In this document: piece after piece, positions 15,049 to 22,663 of the stretch | Numbering within the stretch: position 1 is the first letter of the stretch | Layout of the letters: each line of letters begins with the position of its first letter | Position numbers and translations under genes: made by a program | NCBI GenBank assembly: GCA_937894585.1 | Contig: CALBGO010000129.1 | Location: 1 to 28,027, forward strand | DNA from: an uncultured Eubacterium sp. | GTDB lineage: Bacteria; Bacillota; Clostridia; Peptostreptococcales; Anaerovoracaceae | DNA length: 28,027 bases | Direction of reading: 5' to 3' | The notes under the pieces: generated by a model | Databases searched by the model: none | Told to the model about the DNA's origin: nothing | What the model saw: the letters and a program-made list of their open reading frames with translations, nothing else

Positions 15049-15897
15049 CTATACCTCGGTCTCAGTATTTCCCGAAGCATCCTCCATCTGTGCCGCGGCT
15101 TTCATACGAGCGGAATCATAATAAATTTCCACCAGATAAAGTCCCTGCGGCGGCGCAGTGTGACCTGCTTTCCTTCGGTCTTTGGATTTTATAATCTGTG
15201 TAATTTCATCGGGTTTCCGTTTTCCCTGTCCTACCTCGCAAAGTGTGCCTGCAATAATCCGAACCATATTGTACAGGAAACCGTCGCCGGTAATTTCTAT
15301 ATGCAGTTCGTTTTCCGAAACTTCTATAATATGCAGGCCGTAAACAGTCCGCACCGTAGTTTCTCTGGGCGTTCCTCCCGCCGCCTGAAAACAGGCAAAA
15401 TCGTGTGTTCCGACAATTTCTGCGGCTGCCTTTCTCATATTCTCTGCGGAAAGATGCTGTTTTATATGATAACAGTAATTCCGTTCAAAAACTCGCGGCT
15501 CTGTACCGTGTTTGATGATGTACCGATAAGTCTTTCCCACTGAATTAAATCTGGCATGAAACTCCGGCGGCATTTCTTCCGCCGCCGTAATCCGTACATC
15601 TCCGCAGGCGCATTTTCCGCCCCTGCCGGACGCCAGCATATGACTCGCCGCCAAAGGAATCCGTTCCGCCGGAATCCCAAACTCGCCTTTGAAAGACGCC
15701 CGCTGTCCCAAAGCATGTACACCTGCATCGGTACGGCTGGTTCCGCTCAGTTCTATCGGCTTTCCGTCCTGCATTCCGCAAAGATCGGTCAGAACCCGCT
15801 CAAGTTCACCCTGCACAGTCCGCACGGAAGGCTGTCTCTGCCATCCGGAAAAAGCAGTTCCGTCATATTCAATTGTCAGCAGAATATTTTTCTCCAT
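15049..15897 (-). CDS. truA: tRNA pseudouridine(38-40) synthase TruA
   Basis: A 282-residue TruA, making pseudouridine in the tRNA anticodon arm. The N-terminal strand has IEYDGTAFSGWQRQP (9-23); the catalytic Asp is residue 57 in GTSRTDAGVHA. Later motifs include FHARFNSVGKTYRY, HDFACFQAAGG and GDGFLYNMVRIIAGTL, in the normal family order. The last ~25 residues are a variable, acidic tail. A GGAG site lies about 8 nt before the ATG, 20 nt after the yhbY stop, so they form one transcript. Its neighbours are RNA-binding yhbY and dCMP deaminase. Confidence 0.95.
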   Translation of the reverse strand: MEKNILLTIEYDGTAFSGWQRQPSVRTVQGELERVLTDLCGMQDGKPIELSGTSRTDAGVHALGQRASFKGEFGIPAERIPLAASHMLASGRGGKCACGDVRITAAEEMPPEFHARFNSVGKTYRYIIKHGTEPRVFERNYCYHIKQHLSAENMRKAAAEIVGTHDFACFQAAGGTPRETTVRTVYGLHIIEVSENELHIEITGDGFLYNMVRIIAGTLCEVGQGKRKPDEITQIIKSKDRRKAGHTAPPQGLYLVEIYYDSARMKAAAQMEDASGNTETEV

Positions 15898-15917
15898 CGA
15901 TAACTCCCATAAACCTT

Positions 15918-16214
15918 TTATTTTCTCGGAAGTTCAATCTGCTTATTATCTTTTGATTCTCTGTATAGTGTGAATTTGCGGCCGATTGCCTGTACAAATT
16001 CCGCCTCCAGCCTGTCAGCAATCAGATTTGCAGTCTCCTTGGGCTCCAGTGTACATCCTTCCTGAATCTTCACTTTAACCAGTTCTCTGCAGGTAAGCCC
16101 TGTCTCAATCTCTTTGATGATGTTTTCGGTCAGCCCCTGCTTTCCGATATACACGGTCGGATCGGTTGTCTGCGCCAATCCTCTTAAAAAACTTCTCTGC
16201 TTACTTGAAATCAT
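15918..16214 (-). CDS. yhbY: YhbY family RNA-binding protein (CRM domain)
   Basis: A 98-residue single CRM/YhbY-domain protein, linked in bacteria to large-subunit ribosome assembly. The family pattern is clear: SSKQRSFLRGLAQTTDPTVYIGKQGLT, then ELVKVKIQEG and FVQAIGRKFTLYRES, with the GxxG-like loop replaced by IGKQG and IGRK. The start at 16214 has GAGGA about 8 nt upstream and gives the normal family length. The frame remains open to 16442, through the tandem repeats, but those 76 codons are not part of the family and lack a ribosome site. First gene of the yhbY-truA-dCMP deaminase-tagO group. Confidence 0.93.
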   Translation of the reverse strand: MISSKQRSFLRGLAQTTDPTVYIGKQGLTENIIKEIETGLTCRELVKVKIQEGCTLEPKETANLIADRLEAEFVQAIGRKFTLYRESKDNKQIELPRK

Positions 16215-16290
16215 ATATTTATCCTCATTTCCTTTTTTCTTTATTCTTCTCTCCCGCCCCGCTGTCAGCATTCTTGCAATCCGCAGGGGA

Positions 16291-16506
16291 TAATACCGGG
16301 AAGCTTCATACCTTGTCGTTACCTCTTTGCTTAGAATCAGAAGACAAGATTCAATGATTCCAACTTTGCGGCAACGCCGATATAAAGCGATATAATACCG
16401 GGAATCATTATACCTTGTCGTTACCTCTTTACTTAGAATCAAAAGACAAGATTCAATGATTCCAACTTTGCGGCAACACCGGTATAATATCAGGAATCAT
16501 TATACC
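16291..16506. repeat. 102-bp tandem repeat, two copies plus partial third
   Basis: Copy 1 is 16291-16392 (102 bp), copy 2 is 16393-16484 (92 bp, 10 bp shorter near its end), and a 22-bp partial third copy is 16485-16506. Each begins with a TAATACCGGG-like segment. The two full copies match closely, including TTGTCGTTACCTCTTT and GATTCAATGATTCCAAC. The unit is a multiple of 3, so a repeated 34-residue pattern can be read on the minus strand, but a stop and the 10-bp deletion break it in the third copy. It is non-coding in my view. The gap 16215-16806 also holds a CTGTCGCAGA/TCTGCGGCAG hairpin (16627-16651) and the terminator at 16674-16745. Confidence 0.75.
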
Positions 16507-16673
16507 ATATGTCTATTTTTTTTGCACTGTTTTACAAACAAAAAACACGAAAAACACGCAAATAGAAAGGATCGAATATTTCCGCCTCTTAAGCTCCGAA
16601 ATCTCCCCGCGATTACTGTTTAACGTCTGTCGCAGAGACTTTCTGCGGCAGATTCCGGAAAACTTATCGGGTA

Positions 16674-16745
16674 TAAAAAAAAGAAGAAAATCTACGGAAA
16701 CAATGTCATTCAGTCAGTTGACATCGCCTGCCGGATTTCCTTCTT
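16674..16745 (-). terminator. Rho-independent terminator of the A24 peptidase gene
   Basis: On the minus strand AAGAAGGAAATC (16734-16745) pairs with GATTTTCTTCTT (16681-16692) with one G-U, and an inner ATGTCA/TGACAT stem (16703-16708/16719-16724) sits in the loop. A run of eight T follows. Confidence 0.8.
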
Positions 16746-16806
16746 TTTTCTTCAATTTCCAATATGCGTTCTGCCTTGCGCCTTTACTTTCTGAGGTCCT
16801 TGTGCT

Positions 16807-17517
16807 CTACAGATACAAAACCTGTTCAAATCCCCATAAGAACACGATATAAACAGCTGCGCTTACAGCAATATACGGAACCATAGGTACAGTATCAGTT
16901 CTCTTTTTACGCCGGGCAGCCAGCAGAATCACCAGATGTCCCGCGCTGAGCAGTGTTGTCAGAATAAAGATGACGAGAATCCCCGAAAACCCGGAAATCA
17001 GCCCCAAAGCAGCAAACAATTTGATGTCCCCTCCGCCCAGAGGGTCCCTCTTGTAAGCCCATTTACCCAGAACTGCGGCAAAAGCCATAATTCCGAATCC
17101 CGTAAGTCCTCCGAACAGACAGTCCTTCCAATCTCCGTGATAAGAAAGATATCCCAGCGCCGACACAGAAAGCAGCATAATCAGCTGATCCGGAACAATC
17201 CGGTATTTAACATCGGCAACAGCCATTTCCAAAAGCAGCCATAAACTGCACAGCGCCGCAATATAAAACTGCCAGTCTTCCATCACCATTTTAATACCCA
17301 AGACTGCAAACAGCATCGTGAAAATAAACTTCCACGGATAACTTTTGATTCTCTGTGTATACGGGTCCAAAAGCTCCTCCGAAGGTGTTTCGCCATAGTC
17401 ACAGAGCCATTGCGCAGGCATTTTATTGAAAAAATAAACTGCGCCGTTCCCTGCCAAAACGGCCAGCAGCACAGCGGAAAAACATTTTATCAATACAATC
17501 AGCGTATCTGTCATCAT
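16807..17517 (-). CDS. Prepilin leader peptidase-like A24 aspartic protease
   Basis: A 236-residue polytopic membrane protein of the A24 type IV prepilin peptidase group. The two catalytic aspartates are visible: Asp102 in AVADVKYRIVPD and Asp164 in GGGDIK, and PMVPYIA (211-217) matches the conserved VPFGPFI region. The N-terminal zinc-binding methylation domain of classical PilD/ComC is absent; instead there is one helix (about 5-30) and a short loop. AAGGAG lies about 9 nt before the first of two ATG codons. No pilin or secretion genes are in view, so the substrate is unknown. It has its own terminator and is 100 nt from the M20 gene upstream. Confidence 0.88.
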   Translation of the reverse strand: MMTDTLIVLIKCFSAVLLAVLAGNGAVYFFNKMPAQWLCDYGETPSEELLDPYTQRIKSYPWKFIFTMLFAVLGIKMVMEDWQFYIAALCSLWLLLEMAVADVKYRIVPDQLIMLLSVSALGYLSYHGDWKDCLFGGLTGFGIMAFAAVLGKWAYKRDPLGGGDIKLFAALGLISGFSGILVIFILTTLLSAGHLVILLAARRKKRTDTVPMVPYIAVSAAVYIVFLWGFEQVLYL

Positions 17518-17617
17518 ACAGCAATTCTCCTTTTCCTACTGCTATATTATCACAGATTCACCTTGCAGAACAGTTTTTTTACCGCCATATCACAGCTTTT
17601 CTTTCATTTCCCCTGTA

Positions 17618-18820
17618 TCAGGAATTTATTGCCAGAGCGCATAATATCCTGATTCCTGTTTCCATAGCTTCTTCATCAAAATCAAATTTAGGATGATGAG
17701 CAAGGTTTACAAAGCCTTTCTCCTTGTTTCCCGAACCAATCCAGAGAAATGCCGCCGGAATGCTCTTTGCAAAATACGCAAAATCTTCTGCGCCCATCAT
17801 AGGGTTTTTAATTTCTACAAGCTTTTCTCCGCCTACGGCTGCCTCTGCGATTTCCATCGCCCTCTTCTCGGTTCTCTCATCATTAATCAGAGGAGGGAGT
17901 CCGTGAAGAACATCGATATGGCAGGACGCGCCGTATGCGCTGCAGATACCTTCCGCAATCTGATGCATATTATGCAGAATATATTCTCTCGTTTCCTCAT
18001 TCTGGCAGCGGAGAGTTCCTGCAATTTTTGCAGTCTCTGCAATAATATTGATGGCTGATCCGGACTGGAAAATTCCGACAGAAAAAACTGCAGGGTCAAA
18101 AGGGTTAATCCGCCTTGACATGAAACTTTCCATTGCAGAAACCACCTTTGCACCAATCGACAGAGCATCGATACTTTTATCCGGCTGACCGGCATGACCG
18201 CCTCTTCCTGTAATCCTGATTGTAAACTCATCGGTAGATGCAGCCATTGCTCCGGGTTTTGACGCCACAGTTCCCGTCGGATAATCATTCATAAGGTGAA
18301 GACCGTAAATGCTGCTTACTTTCTCCGCAAGTCCTTTCTCCTGCAAGTCTGCAAGCATAATTCTGGCTCCGCCCAGATTCGGACCTTCTTCTGCCGGCTG
18401 AAAAATCAGCAGAACATCTGCCGGCAGCTGGTCCTTATGCCTGTTCAGAAGCTTAGCCGCCCCGAGAAGCATAGCTGTGTGTCCGTCATGACCACAGGCA
18501 TGCATTTTATTGGGAACCTGTGATCTGTAAGATACCTCATTTTCTTCCTGCAAACACAGAGCATCCATATCTGCCCGCAACGCGACAAATCTTTCGCTGT
18601 CTTTTCCGCGAATGCGTCCGATTACACCCATTTTTGCGGGAAGGATTTCAATTTCTTCCCGCTCTAACTGCTCTCTGACAAGTTTTTCAGTATTTTTTGT
18701 ATCAAAACCGATTTCCGGATGCATATGCAGATGTCTCCTTACAGAAATCACATCTTCCATAATACCGGTTATTTCACTTTTTATCAGTGCGTCTGCACCG
18801 TAATTAAAATCTTCTTTCAT
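17618..18820 (-). CDS. M20 family amidohydrolase (hippurate hydrolase-like)
   Basis: A 400-residue metal-dependent amidohydrolase of subfamily M20D, which removes acyl groups from N-acyl amino acids or related amides. Motifs in order: RRHLHMHPEIGFDTKNT (28-44), ALRADMDAL (80-88), HACGHDGHTAM (107-117, metal-binding Cys109 and His111), FQPAEEGPNLGGA (140-152, with Glu144/Glu145), GLHL (His175), and MGAEDFAYF plus a C-terminal HHPKFDFDE. The start at 18820 has GGAGGA about 6 nt upstream; an in-frame start at 18958 lies inside the transporter gene and is rejected. It follows the YfcC-family transporter by 56 nt, pointing to joint uptake and hydrolysis of an acylated amino acid or peptide. Confidence 0.94.
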   Translation of the reverse strand: MKEDFNYGADALIKSEITGIMEDVISVRRHLHMHPEIGFDTKNTEKLVREQLEREEIEILPAKMGVIGRIRGKDSERFVALRADMDALCLQEENEVSYRSQVPNKMHACGHDGHTAMLLGAAKLLNRHKDQLPADVLLIFQPAEEGPNLGGARIMLADLQEKGLAEKVSSIYGLHLMNDYPTGTVASKPGAMAASTDEFTIRITGRGGHAGQPDKSIDALSIGAKVVSAMESFMSRRINPFDPAVFSVGIFQSGSAINIIAETAKIAGTLRCQNEETREYILHNMHQIAEGICSAYGASCHIDVLHGLPPLINDERTEKRAMEIAEAAVGGEKLVEIKNPMMGAEDFAYFAKSIPAAFLWIGSGNKEKGFVNLAHHPKFDFDEEAMETGIRILCALAINS

Positions 18821-18876
18821 TGCTCTCCTCCGATTGCCGCAGATTTGTCTTTTCTTTTCAGAATATACGCCCGCCT

Positions 18877-20295
18877 TTAAGCATAGTTCATGGCAATTGC
18901 GCCGAAAACAAACAGGCACTGGGTAACAAACAGAATACCCATAAACGGCAGCATCCATTTATAATATTTGCTGAGCGGAATTTTTGCCATAGCACAAGCA
19001 ATCACCATAAAGCTTGTAGGCCACAGCATATTTGAGAATCCATCTCCAAACTGGAAAATCAGAACTGCAACCTGACGGTTCATACCGATAATATCTGCAA
19101 TCGGAGTCATAATCGGCATGGAAACAGCCGCCTGTCCGCTGCCTGAAGGAATCAGGAAGTTAAGCAAAGTCTGGAAAATCAGCATTCCGACACCACTTGC
19201 ATACAGTGACAAATTTTCGATAAGACTTACACAGGCATGCACCAGCGTATCAATAATACCGCCTTTCGTCATAACGACAAGTACAGCTCTTGCAACACCG
19301 ACGATAACTGCACCTAAAACACCGCGTCCCATTCCTTCCACTAAAGTGGATGCGATCTTATTTCCGTTCCAGTGATTGATAATGCCCACAACAATGGCCA
19401 GGATAATAAAGATTGCTGCACACTGATTGATATACCATCCCTGTGTAATCAGCCCCCATGCCATAAATCCTACTGCAATTAACAATGCCAGAAGACTGAG
19501 TTTTCTTTGAATCGTCATCGGTGTATTCATTCGTTCTTCGTCAACCGTCATATCCGACATATCTATTCCATAGGTAAGACTCTTTGACGGGTCTTTCTTA
19601 ATTCTTCTTGCATACCAGAGTACATACGCAATGGTAATAGCTATCATCACTGACAGAATCAGAATACGATATCCGAGTCCCGAGAACATCGGAAGTTCTG
19701 CAATCGTCTGTGCAACACCTATGGTAAACGGATTCACTGTTGCAGACGCAAACCCCACACCTACCGGTATTACAGAAATAGCAACACCCACCATAGCGTC
19801 ATATCCGAGAGCAATAGCTACAGCTACAAAAATCGGAATAAAGGCTATAATTTCTTCATAAGACATTGTCCCAGTTGAACCCCATATTGCCAGAATAACC
19901 ATACACAGAACTATAATTACATTAGCATATTTAGGATGTTTTCTTGTTTTCCTCACCATCAATGCAATGGCAGCATCAATAGCTCCGGTTTGTTCCAACA
20001 AGTACAGACTGGAGAATGCACAAAAAATCAAAAATGTGATGTTTGCAGCCTCAATTAATCCCTCTTCAATGGAAACAAACATATCAAAAGGGCCCACCGG
20101 AGTCTGTTCTACATAGTGAAAACTGTTCGGGTCAATGATTTCTCGGCCGCTGGCTTCATCCAGTATCCTGTCATAAGTTCCTGCCGGCACAATCCATGTA
20201 CAAATAGTTGCCAAAACAATAATAATAAGTAAAATTACAAAAATATGCGGCATTTCCCGCTTCTGCTTGATTTTAGGATTTTTATCAGCTTTCAT
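18877..20295 (-). CDS. YfcC family (DcuC-like) transporter
   Basis: A 472-residue polytopic permease of the YfcC/C4-dicarboxylate-carrier superfamily. About 12-13 helices are visible with family features: PAGTYDR after helix 1, VGVGFASATVNPFTIGVAQ in the first re-entrant region, and NFLIPSGSGQAAVSMPIM in the second. Relatives carry peptides, arginine/ornithine or dicarboxylates; the substrate is not readable here, but the downstream M20 hydrolase suggests N-acyl amino acids or dipeptides. GGAG lies 7 nt before the ATG. The promoter has a 19-bp spacer and a structured leader; the MerR-type regulator encoded immediately upstream is the obvious candidate activator. Confidence 0.92.
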   Translation of the reverse strand: MKADKNPKIKQKREMPHIFVILLIIIVLATICTWIVPAGTYDRILDEASGREIIDPNSFHYVEQTPVGPFDMFVSIEEGLIEAANITFLIFCAFSSLYLLEQTGAIDAAIALMVRKTRKHPKYANVIIVLCMVILAIWGSTGTMSYEEIIAFIPIFVAVAIALGYDAMVGVAISVIPVGVGFASATVNPFTIGVAQTIAELPMFSGLGYRILILSVMIAITIAYVLWYARRIKKDPSKSLTYGIDMSDMTVDEERMNTPMTIQRKLSLLALLIAVGFMAWGLITQGWYINQCAAIFIILAIVVGIINHWNGNKIASTLVEGMGRGVLGAVIVGVARAVLVVMTKGGIIDTLVHACVSLIENLSLYASGVGMLIFQTLLNFLIPSGSGQAAVSMPIMTPIADIIGMNRQVAVLIFQFGDGFSNMLWPTSFMVIACAMAKIPLSKYYKWMLPFMGILFVTQCLFVFGAIAMNYA

Positions 20296-20322
20296 AATCG
20301 CTCTCCTTGCTTAACAAAGATC

Positions 20323-20359
20323 GTATACAGGTCGCTGCAGCGATAATGTCTCTGTATAC
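20323..20359. promoter_or_regulatory. Inverted repeat in the transporter leader
   Basis: GTATACAG (20323-20330) and CTGTATAC (20352-20359) are exact complements around an inner palindrome CGCTGCAGCG. A separate palindrome GTATCGATAC lies at 20369-20378. It could be an operator or an mRNA hairpin near the ribosome site. Confidence 0.5.
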
Positions 20360-20387
20360 ATAAACTGCGTATCGATACATTACTATC

Positions 20388-20418
20388 AGTCTAAACTATT
20401 GACCTGCTCAAAAGTCAA
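20388..20418 (-). promoter_or_regulatory. MerR-type promoter of the transporter operon
   Basis: On the minus strand TTGACT (20413-20418), a 19-nt spacer, and TAGACT (20388-20393). A TTGAC/GTCAA dyad (20399-20418) sits over the -35 and spacer. Overlong 19-20 bp spacers with a central dyad are the mark of promoters activated by MerR proteins. The gap 20296-20606 holds this, the leader repeats and the terminator at 20514. Confidence 0.62.
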
Positions 20419-20513
20419 CAAGGTTTTAGGAAGATATATATTATGCTCTGAAAGATCGCAAAAAAATCATCATTATTAATTCTATTGAAGATCTGCTCAT
20501 ACTATGCCCATCA

Positions 20514-20543
20514 TAAAAAAGAACTGCGTTTTAAAAACGCAGT
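20514..20543 (-). terminator. Rho-independent terminator of the MerR gene
   Basis: On the minus strand a stem ACTGCGTTTT/AAAACGCAGT followed by TCTTTTTT, 64 nt after the MerR stop. It separates the MerR transcript from the transporter operon. Confidence 0.88.
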
Positions 20544-20606
20544 CCGGATTTAATTTCGGTTTATTTTGTTATATAATCGTCGTTCTATAAACTGCAGCGA
20601 CTGAAT

Positions 20607-21431
20607 TTACACAACCGGCGCCCAAAAGTCGTAATAAGAAACATCATAAGACCGGACTGAAACCAGTCTGAAAATTGGATTTCCGGCAAGCTCATAACCA
20701 TTTTCTATAAGATAATCCCTGCATCTGTAAAACTCACTGTAATCTCTGTTAGTGTAGGCTTTCAAAATGGCATGAATACTTTTATGGGGCTTAAGTACGG
20801 TAAACCCCATCTTTTCTAAATTCATCCGTTCCGAAAAACCCTCGTCGTCTATCAATGTAATCGCATAGTCATAAAAATTCTGTCTGGTATCCGGATTTAT
20901 AATATCTTCCCAAGCAGATGGGTTCGCATATTTTTCTTTTGTAGTTGTAAAAGTAAACTTTGGCACATAATCCTGTGTTAAATCATTAAACTTCATCATT
21001 ACATCGGCCACAGAGTCTGTAACCTCCTTCATAATCATTAAAGGAGAAACTTCTTCCTCAATTTTCCCCATGTGTTGAATCACATTGCTAAAGCTTTTCC
21101 GGTAATCTGTTACCATCAGCTGCATACTTCTAAGTTCTGCAATCTTTTCTTCCAACACGCGGCTCTGCACCTGCATAACGGCTTCCGCCCGCTCAATATC
21201 GGAACTATTTACCAGCTCCTTTATCTCTTCCAAAGGCATATTCAGCTTGCGAAGGCGCATAACATAATCCATGCAGATGAAATCCTCCCGATTATAAACA
21301 CGGTATCCACTTTCCGACACTTCTGCAGGATGAAGAATTCCCATTTTATCATATAACCTGATAGTATCGCTTGAAACGCCGAAATGAGATGCCAAATCCC
21401 CTACATAATACTTATTCGATTTGTTCTTCAT
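20607..21431 (-). CDS. MerR family regulator with C-terminal effector domain
   Basis: A 274-residue regulator. Residues 8-75 form the MerR winged helix (YVGDLASHFGVSSDTIRLYDKMGIL then SGYRVYNREDF and LRKLNMPLEEIKELV). A coiled-coil dimer helix (about 80-125) follows. Residues about 145-274 resemble a GyrI/BmrR-like effector-binding domain, so a small hydrophobic ligand is probable. The start overlaps the stop of the AIR-synthase-like gene (ATGA, 21428-21431), so the two are translationally coupled. It is encoded just before the transporter/M20 operon, whose promoter has a MerR-type spacer. Confidence 0.9.
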   Translation of the reverse strand: MKNKSNKYYVGDLASHFGVSSDTIRLYDKMGILHPAEVSESGYRVYNREDFICMDYVMRLRKLNMPLEEIKELVNSSDIERAEAVMQVQSRVLEEKIAELRSMQLMVTDYRKSFSNVIQHMGKIEEEVSPLMIMKEVTDSVADVMMKFNDLTQDYVPKFTFTTTKEKYANPSAWEDIINPDTRQNFYDYAITLIDDEGFSERMNLEKMGFTVLKPHKSIHAILKAYTNRDYSEFYRCRDYLIENGYELAGNPIFRLVSVRSYDVSYYDFWAPVV

Positions 21432-22429
21432 CGTCCTACAACCTTATACAACTCGTCCGGCGCAGGCGGTGTGATCTCTGTACGCCGGCGGTTCTTTGTC
21501 ACCATATGTAAGCCCTCTTTTTTCTCTGTAACCTGTCCTATGCAGCTGACGGAAATACCCGCGTCGGAAACAGCCTCCATCAATTCGTCCGCAGTTTCCG
21601 CAGGCGCCATAATCAGCATACAGCCACTGGAAATCAGGCGAAGCGGGTTAATACCGAAATGAGCGGCAACTTTTTCGGTTACAGGATGTACCGGAATCTG
21701 CGCTTCGACAAGTTCCGCGCCTAAATCCGCAATATGGCACATTTCCCAGACTGCCCCCAAAATACCTCCCTCTGTCACATCATGCATACCATGGGTGCCC
21801 ATTTTTCCTGCAACAACGCCCTCCTTCACGACGCTGACATCATCAAGAAAGCGCCCCGCCTCCGCAAGTTCCTCTTCGGTCAGTATTTCGGAGAGTTCTT
21901 TCGCAAAATCTCCCGCAAGAATACCAGTTCCTTCAAGACCGGCGTGTTTTGTCATAAGAATACAGTCTCCCGGCTCCATATCTGCCGCACTCTGTGAAGT
22001 GCCGGAAGCAGCCCTGCCGAAAGCAGTCGAAACAATCACAGGCTGATTCACTGCCGGCGTTACCTCCGTATGTCCGCCGACAATTTCCACTTCCGCCGCT
22101 TCTGCTGCCATTCCTGCCTGTTCCATAATGCAGATTACATCTTCTTTTGTCGTTCCCTCCGGCAGCATTACCGCCAAAGTAATTCCCACAGGCTGAATCC
22201 CGTTGCTTGCAATATCGTTGCAGGAAATATGAACCGCAAGTCTGCCGACATCCTTTGCCGCAGCCGTAATAGGATCTGTAGAAACTACACAGTCGTAATC
22301 TCCGAAATCCATAACCGCGCAGTCTTCTCCGACACCTGCCCGAACCTTTACCTCCGGTCTGTGATATTTAATTCTGTCTATGACGATGCTCTGCAGAACA
22401 TCGCTGTCCAGTTTTCCTACTTTCAGCAT
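21428..22429 (-). CDS. AIR synthase-related protein (HypE/PurM-like fold)
   Basis: A 333-residue protein of the PurM/HypE/ThiL superfamily of ATP-dependent enzymes. The N-terminal half has the signature GVGEDCAVMDFGDYDCVVSTDP and the SNGIQPVGITL segment; the middle has EIVGGHTEVT, and the C-terminal half HDVTEGGILGAVWEMC. It lacks the C-terminal Cys motif that HypE needs for thiocarbamate chemistry and has no hydrogenase genes nearby, so it is not HypE proper. The reaction is unknown. AGGAG lies about 9 nt before the ATG. The 3' end overlaps the MerR start. The 234 nt upstream, back to ligA, hold no gene I can support. Confidence 0.85.
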   Translation of the reverse strand: MLKVGKLDSDVLQSIVIDRIKYHRPEVKVRAGVGEDCAVMDFGDYDCVVSTDPITAAAKDVGRLAVHISCNDIASNGIQPVGITLAVMLPEGTTKEDVICIMEQAGMAAEAAEVEIVGGHTEVTPAVNQPVIVSTAFGRAASGTSQSAADMEPGDCILMTKHAGLEGTGILAGDFAKELSEILTEEELAEAGRFLDDVSVVKEGVVAGKMGTHGMHDVTEGGILGAVWEMCHIADLGAELVEAQIPVHPVTEKVAAHFGINPLRLISSGCMLIMAPAETADELMEAVSDAGISVSCIGQVTEKKEGLHMVTKNRRRTEITPPAPDELYKVVGR

Positions 22430-22663
22430 TTCTTACATCTCCTGTATTGCTTCCTGTTATCTGCGTCAGTACGCAGTTATCTCCTGCAAACTGACCCATC
22501 TGTGATTTTATAAATAAAAGTTTTATATGCTTTCCGCGTTCCGTCTGAATGATTTCCTGCTCTTTCCCGCATACTTCCCGCGGCTGTGCAAAACACTGCT
22601 TCCCAAAGACGTCGCCGTCCGGCTGCCCGCCTGCTGTCTGCCCCGTGTTCTGTTTTCGCAATG

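Noticed and set aside
16215..16442. 76-residue N-terminal extension of YhbY with a 34-residue repeat
   Set aside because: It is made of the DNA tandem repeat, has no ribosome site, is broken by a stop in the third copy, and the family length is reached from 16214.
16701..16724. Third XRE-type site, ATGTCA/TGACAT in the A24 terminator loop
   Set aside because: It resembles the dyad at 4931 but lies inside a terminator hairpin after a gene, not at a promoter; 6-bp arms can arise by chance.
18821..18958. 46-residue extension of the M20 hydrolase
   Set aside because: It overlaps the transporter gene; GGAGGA directs the ATG at 18820, which gives the normal family length.
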